From contig NW_026971032.1 in NCBI RefSeq assembly GCF_963678635.1, positions 1 through 32,981 of the forward strand: DNA of 32,981 bases, written 5' to 3'. This DNA is from Symsagittifera roscoffensis (Eukaryota; Xenacoelomorpha; Acoela; Convolutidae). The stretch's first letter is position 1. Every line of letters starts with the position of its first letter. Both the position numbers and the translations under genes were made by a program. Below, piece after piece: positions 30,046 to 32,981 of the stretch. The notes under the pieces were generated by a model. It was not told the origin of the DNA. It made no database searches and saw only the letters and a list, made by a program, of their open reading frames with translations.

Positions 30046-32981
30046 ATCGTATTTTGATTTGTTTGATCGTTGATTTTGTCCAAAATTTATAGTTTTTCAT
30101 GTTTTTTTTTTTCAAAAAAAAACTAATCGATATAGATAAAAGGGCGGTCGCAATATTCAGGGCTTTGCCCTGGTATACGCGCAGTCTTAGTCTAATAGGT
30201 TTCCAAACATGAAGTTAAGTTTCTAATGGCCCTAATGTTGGGTAGGTAGGAATAGAACTCCATTGTGCTTATCAATCCAGTTACATTTGAATGCGACGAA
30301 TGTCAATTTAGCGACTCGGCATTCCACTACACAAAACACTAGTATATTTGACTTTTTTAAAGACTTTATCATTGAGTTTTTGATGAGAGCTTTATTGCAA
30401 AACGAATGTTCCCCCATCCAGTTTCAACCGTAATTCATCATTCTAATTACCATTTAGTACCCGTCTTTTAAAAAAATGAGAAAAAGTTACTGTAATCAAC
30501 TAACAATCGAAAATATATTCCGATGTTGAAATCAAAACATAACCAATTACAAAACTTTTTAATAATCTAGTTTTTGATACAATTAAAATCTGTTAGAAAA
30601 TCCTTTATTTTTATCCACGTTTCAAATTCCATGCTCTGTGAATCACATGCTCTAAAAAAATTGATCAAATGTTTATGCAAATACAGACAGTAAGCCAAAA
30701 TTGGGAAGTCATTTCCTGGACAGTTGCTTTCCGTTGGCTACAATTATACACGTTCACTTTTTATGTCATAACTAGCCTTATGTTCACCTTAAAATTGAAT
30801 TTGCTGATAATTTCCAAAAGACTGAATTATATACAACTCCTAAGCTTCAGACTAATAGTTTTTTGTCTAGCGCGGTATCAGTTTTGACAGTGATTTTGTT
30901 TAGAGCGGCAGAATCAAAAACTACAATAATGTCTCTAGTATTAATTTGAAAATTTTGTCTATAAAACACGAAAGAAAGTTAAAAATAAAAAAACTTGATC
31001 CCAACAGATGTACTTAAGCATGCTACCAAGACAACAGATTTTTTGGTAATGCTGACCTATAATTTCTCATGGGTGAACAAAGGCAGCTATTGCAAATATT
31101 GAAAACTTGTTTTTACCCGCATCCAGGCATAGGACTGAAAAATTGATTATGAAGAACTTTCATGATGATTTTTCGACAATATAACTGATTAAATTTACAA
31201 AATCTAGGCGTTCATAGGATGTACAATTGATAATAATTGTGATGTTTTCCAAGAGATTATAATCTCTTATAACGATTATAAACGATTATAGTTCATCCAA
31301 AAAACTCTTTAATCTTTAATTTTGCCAAAAATTTATCACAACGAAAGTAAATTTCATTGTAATTTATGAATTATTATTTCTCTGTTATCACAAAATTTCT
31401 AAATTGAGATGTCCTTTCACAATTTTCCTGACCTGAACACAATTTTTTTACTTGAAAAAAATTTTTCGTAGAAATTACTTCATTTTGAAAGGTTCCAGTA
31501 GGTGAAAAATAAATCTTGCAATCAATTCATCAAACTATACCAATGTTCTGATACAATGAAATAAACTCAATTATAATGGAATTTTTGTGCAAAATATGTG
31601 AATTAGAAATTGTGTTAAAATAACCGAGTAAATCTATTATAAATGATTGTTAATGCATCGCCACTGTGTCGGTTAAGCATCGATTGTAATCGATTAAATT
31701 GTAATATAATTGATTAGAATTGAAATCAGAGAAGACATTATAGACGATAATAAAAAAACGATTCAGTTCAATTTTTATCAATTTTAGAAAAGCTGGTGCT
31801 AAAATCAAACTATATTTGATTATTGACAGTGCAAACTGAATATGGGTACGCATTAGAACAAAAGACCTTATTCAAAAATTGCTCGGTAAAATTCAGACCT
31901 GATCTTTCGAGAAAAGCGAGCTCTCTTCTGGACTAGTTTTGTAAACGTTTTAAAACCCAATACATTTGATATATATATCACTTGTTTTTATTCCAATTTT
32001 TCAAACAGCCTATAACATTCGAATTTTGTTAGAAACTAAAAATCATAGCTGAAAAGTTTATCTCACGTTTTCGGTGTTGGACTCCAGATTAAATTGCAGA
32101 GTTCGGAAAATGGAGTGCCAAAATACAATTCATTTGAGCAAATAACCTAAGCAATGCGAACCGATTATTTTAACTTACCAAAGGATGTTTGCAGTTAAAA
32201 TAAATATCTGATGTTTGATGCATATCACATGCTATTGCTAAGTTAATGTTGTTTGACAAAAACAATGGCGACAGAGAAAAAGTAAATCGTTGTGATTGGA
32301 ATTAACAATATAATGCATTAAAAAAACTTTTGAAGCCAACTTGAAATCATCTGTTTGCATTTGATTTCGATTTTAACCCTCAATAACACCAAACAAGATT
32401 TTCATACGTCTACACGAGAGATTTTCACTTCATTCTTCGATTATTTTTCTTCGCGTTAGACTACATCAATCCATCAATCTACTAAATATACCGGGTATGT
32501 ACTTGAATTGCGAAAAAAAGTGAATGCAACAAACTTCCCGGGTCGAGCTGGTGGTTCTATGTTCAAACCGTGTTGACCAAAATTTAGCATGCTCAGGCCG
32601 TTCTGACCAGAATCTGGTAAGTTCATAGATAAGGAACTTAAGAATCATAGATTAGGTCCACAACTTTTTTTGTAGACTGGAAATTATTTTTGTAGACTGA
32701 AAATATTTTGTTGAACAAAAATATTTTTGTAGACGGATATCGCAACTCAAAGAAGTAAGTTTTTAGAGAATAACAGAACTAATGGGTCAAAATTTAGCGA
32801 TTTTATCACGTACAAACTAACAAGTCACGAACAAAACCGGTTAATGCCAAATAATGATTAAGTTTATACCACGTTACAAGATATTTCCTTATTAATGATC
32901 CTTAAAACAACTTGCTGGGATCTTTATCCCAAATACCAAAGCTGTAAATCCAAGATATTAGTTTAACTTTGGCTCAAGACC
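30046..32981. other. AT-rich stretch with minor repeats, no gene seen
   Basis: Contents worth noting: a perfect 18-bp palindrome AAGAGATTATAATCTCTT (31251-31268); a TAATCGATT-rich area (31640-31760); two imperfect 30-bp tandem units (32553-32612) reading FWSTRFEHRT and FWSERPEHAK on the minus strand; and three copies of TTTTTGTAGAC (about 32666-32737). None supports a gene. Confidence 0.5.

Noticed and set aside
1-32981. CRISPR array, bacterial operons or phage structure
   Set aside because: No regularly spaced repeats with unique spacers and no prokaryotic gene layout; introns, LTR elements and poly(A) signals point to an animal genome.

Overview
This window looks like AT-rich nuclear DNA from an invertebrate animal. 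It has spliced protein-coding sequence with GT-AG introns, long gene-poor stretches, and layers of eukaryotic mobile elements (Ty3/gypsy LTR retrotransposons, a FLYWCH-carrying MULE-type DNA transposon, an ISXO2/Merlin-like transposase fragment, and several foldback repeats). There is no operon structure, and I could not identify the species.

Layout. Bases 1-3350 hold the 5' part of an old minus-strand Ty3/gypsy element: a promoter-bearing LTR-like region, a PBS-like site, then gag and protease remains broken by many frameshifts; the element runs off the left edge. Bases 3350-9500 have no convincing gene. They hold a foldback, a G-rich tract, one copy of a dispersed repeat, an AGATCT-rich duplication and a 24-bp minisatellite.

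Bases 9547-18024 are a nested insertion readable at both levels. The outer element is a MULE-like DNA transposon (9557-18014) with terminal inverted repeats of about 106-109 bp and a 10-bp target duplication, GCGGGTAGCT. Its minus-strand FLYWCH/transposase gene was split by a Ty3/gypsy element (10627-17433) with two 215-bp LTRs differing at four positions and a 5-bp target duplication, GCTGT. The two halves of the host gene are in phase across the insertion site with no stop. The retrotransposon has recognisable gag, protease, reverse transcriptase, RNase H and integrase, but several stops and frameshifts break it.

Bases 18278-18713 contain a possible two-exon small gene. Bases 19324-25015 (minus strand) contain the one convincing cellular gene: three coding exons, matching splice phases, 457 codons, TPR-like helices and a C-terminal J-like segment with an HPD tripeptide. 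Its 3.5-kb first intron holds a near-perfect inverted repeat made of two head-to-head Merlin-like transposase fragments. A second long palindrome lies just upstream of its start. From 25600 to the end I see only foldback and dispersed repeats and no gene.

All identifications rest on reading translations and motifs by eye; no database search was possible.
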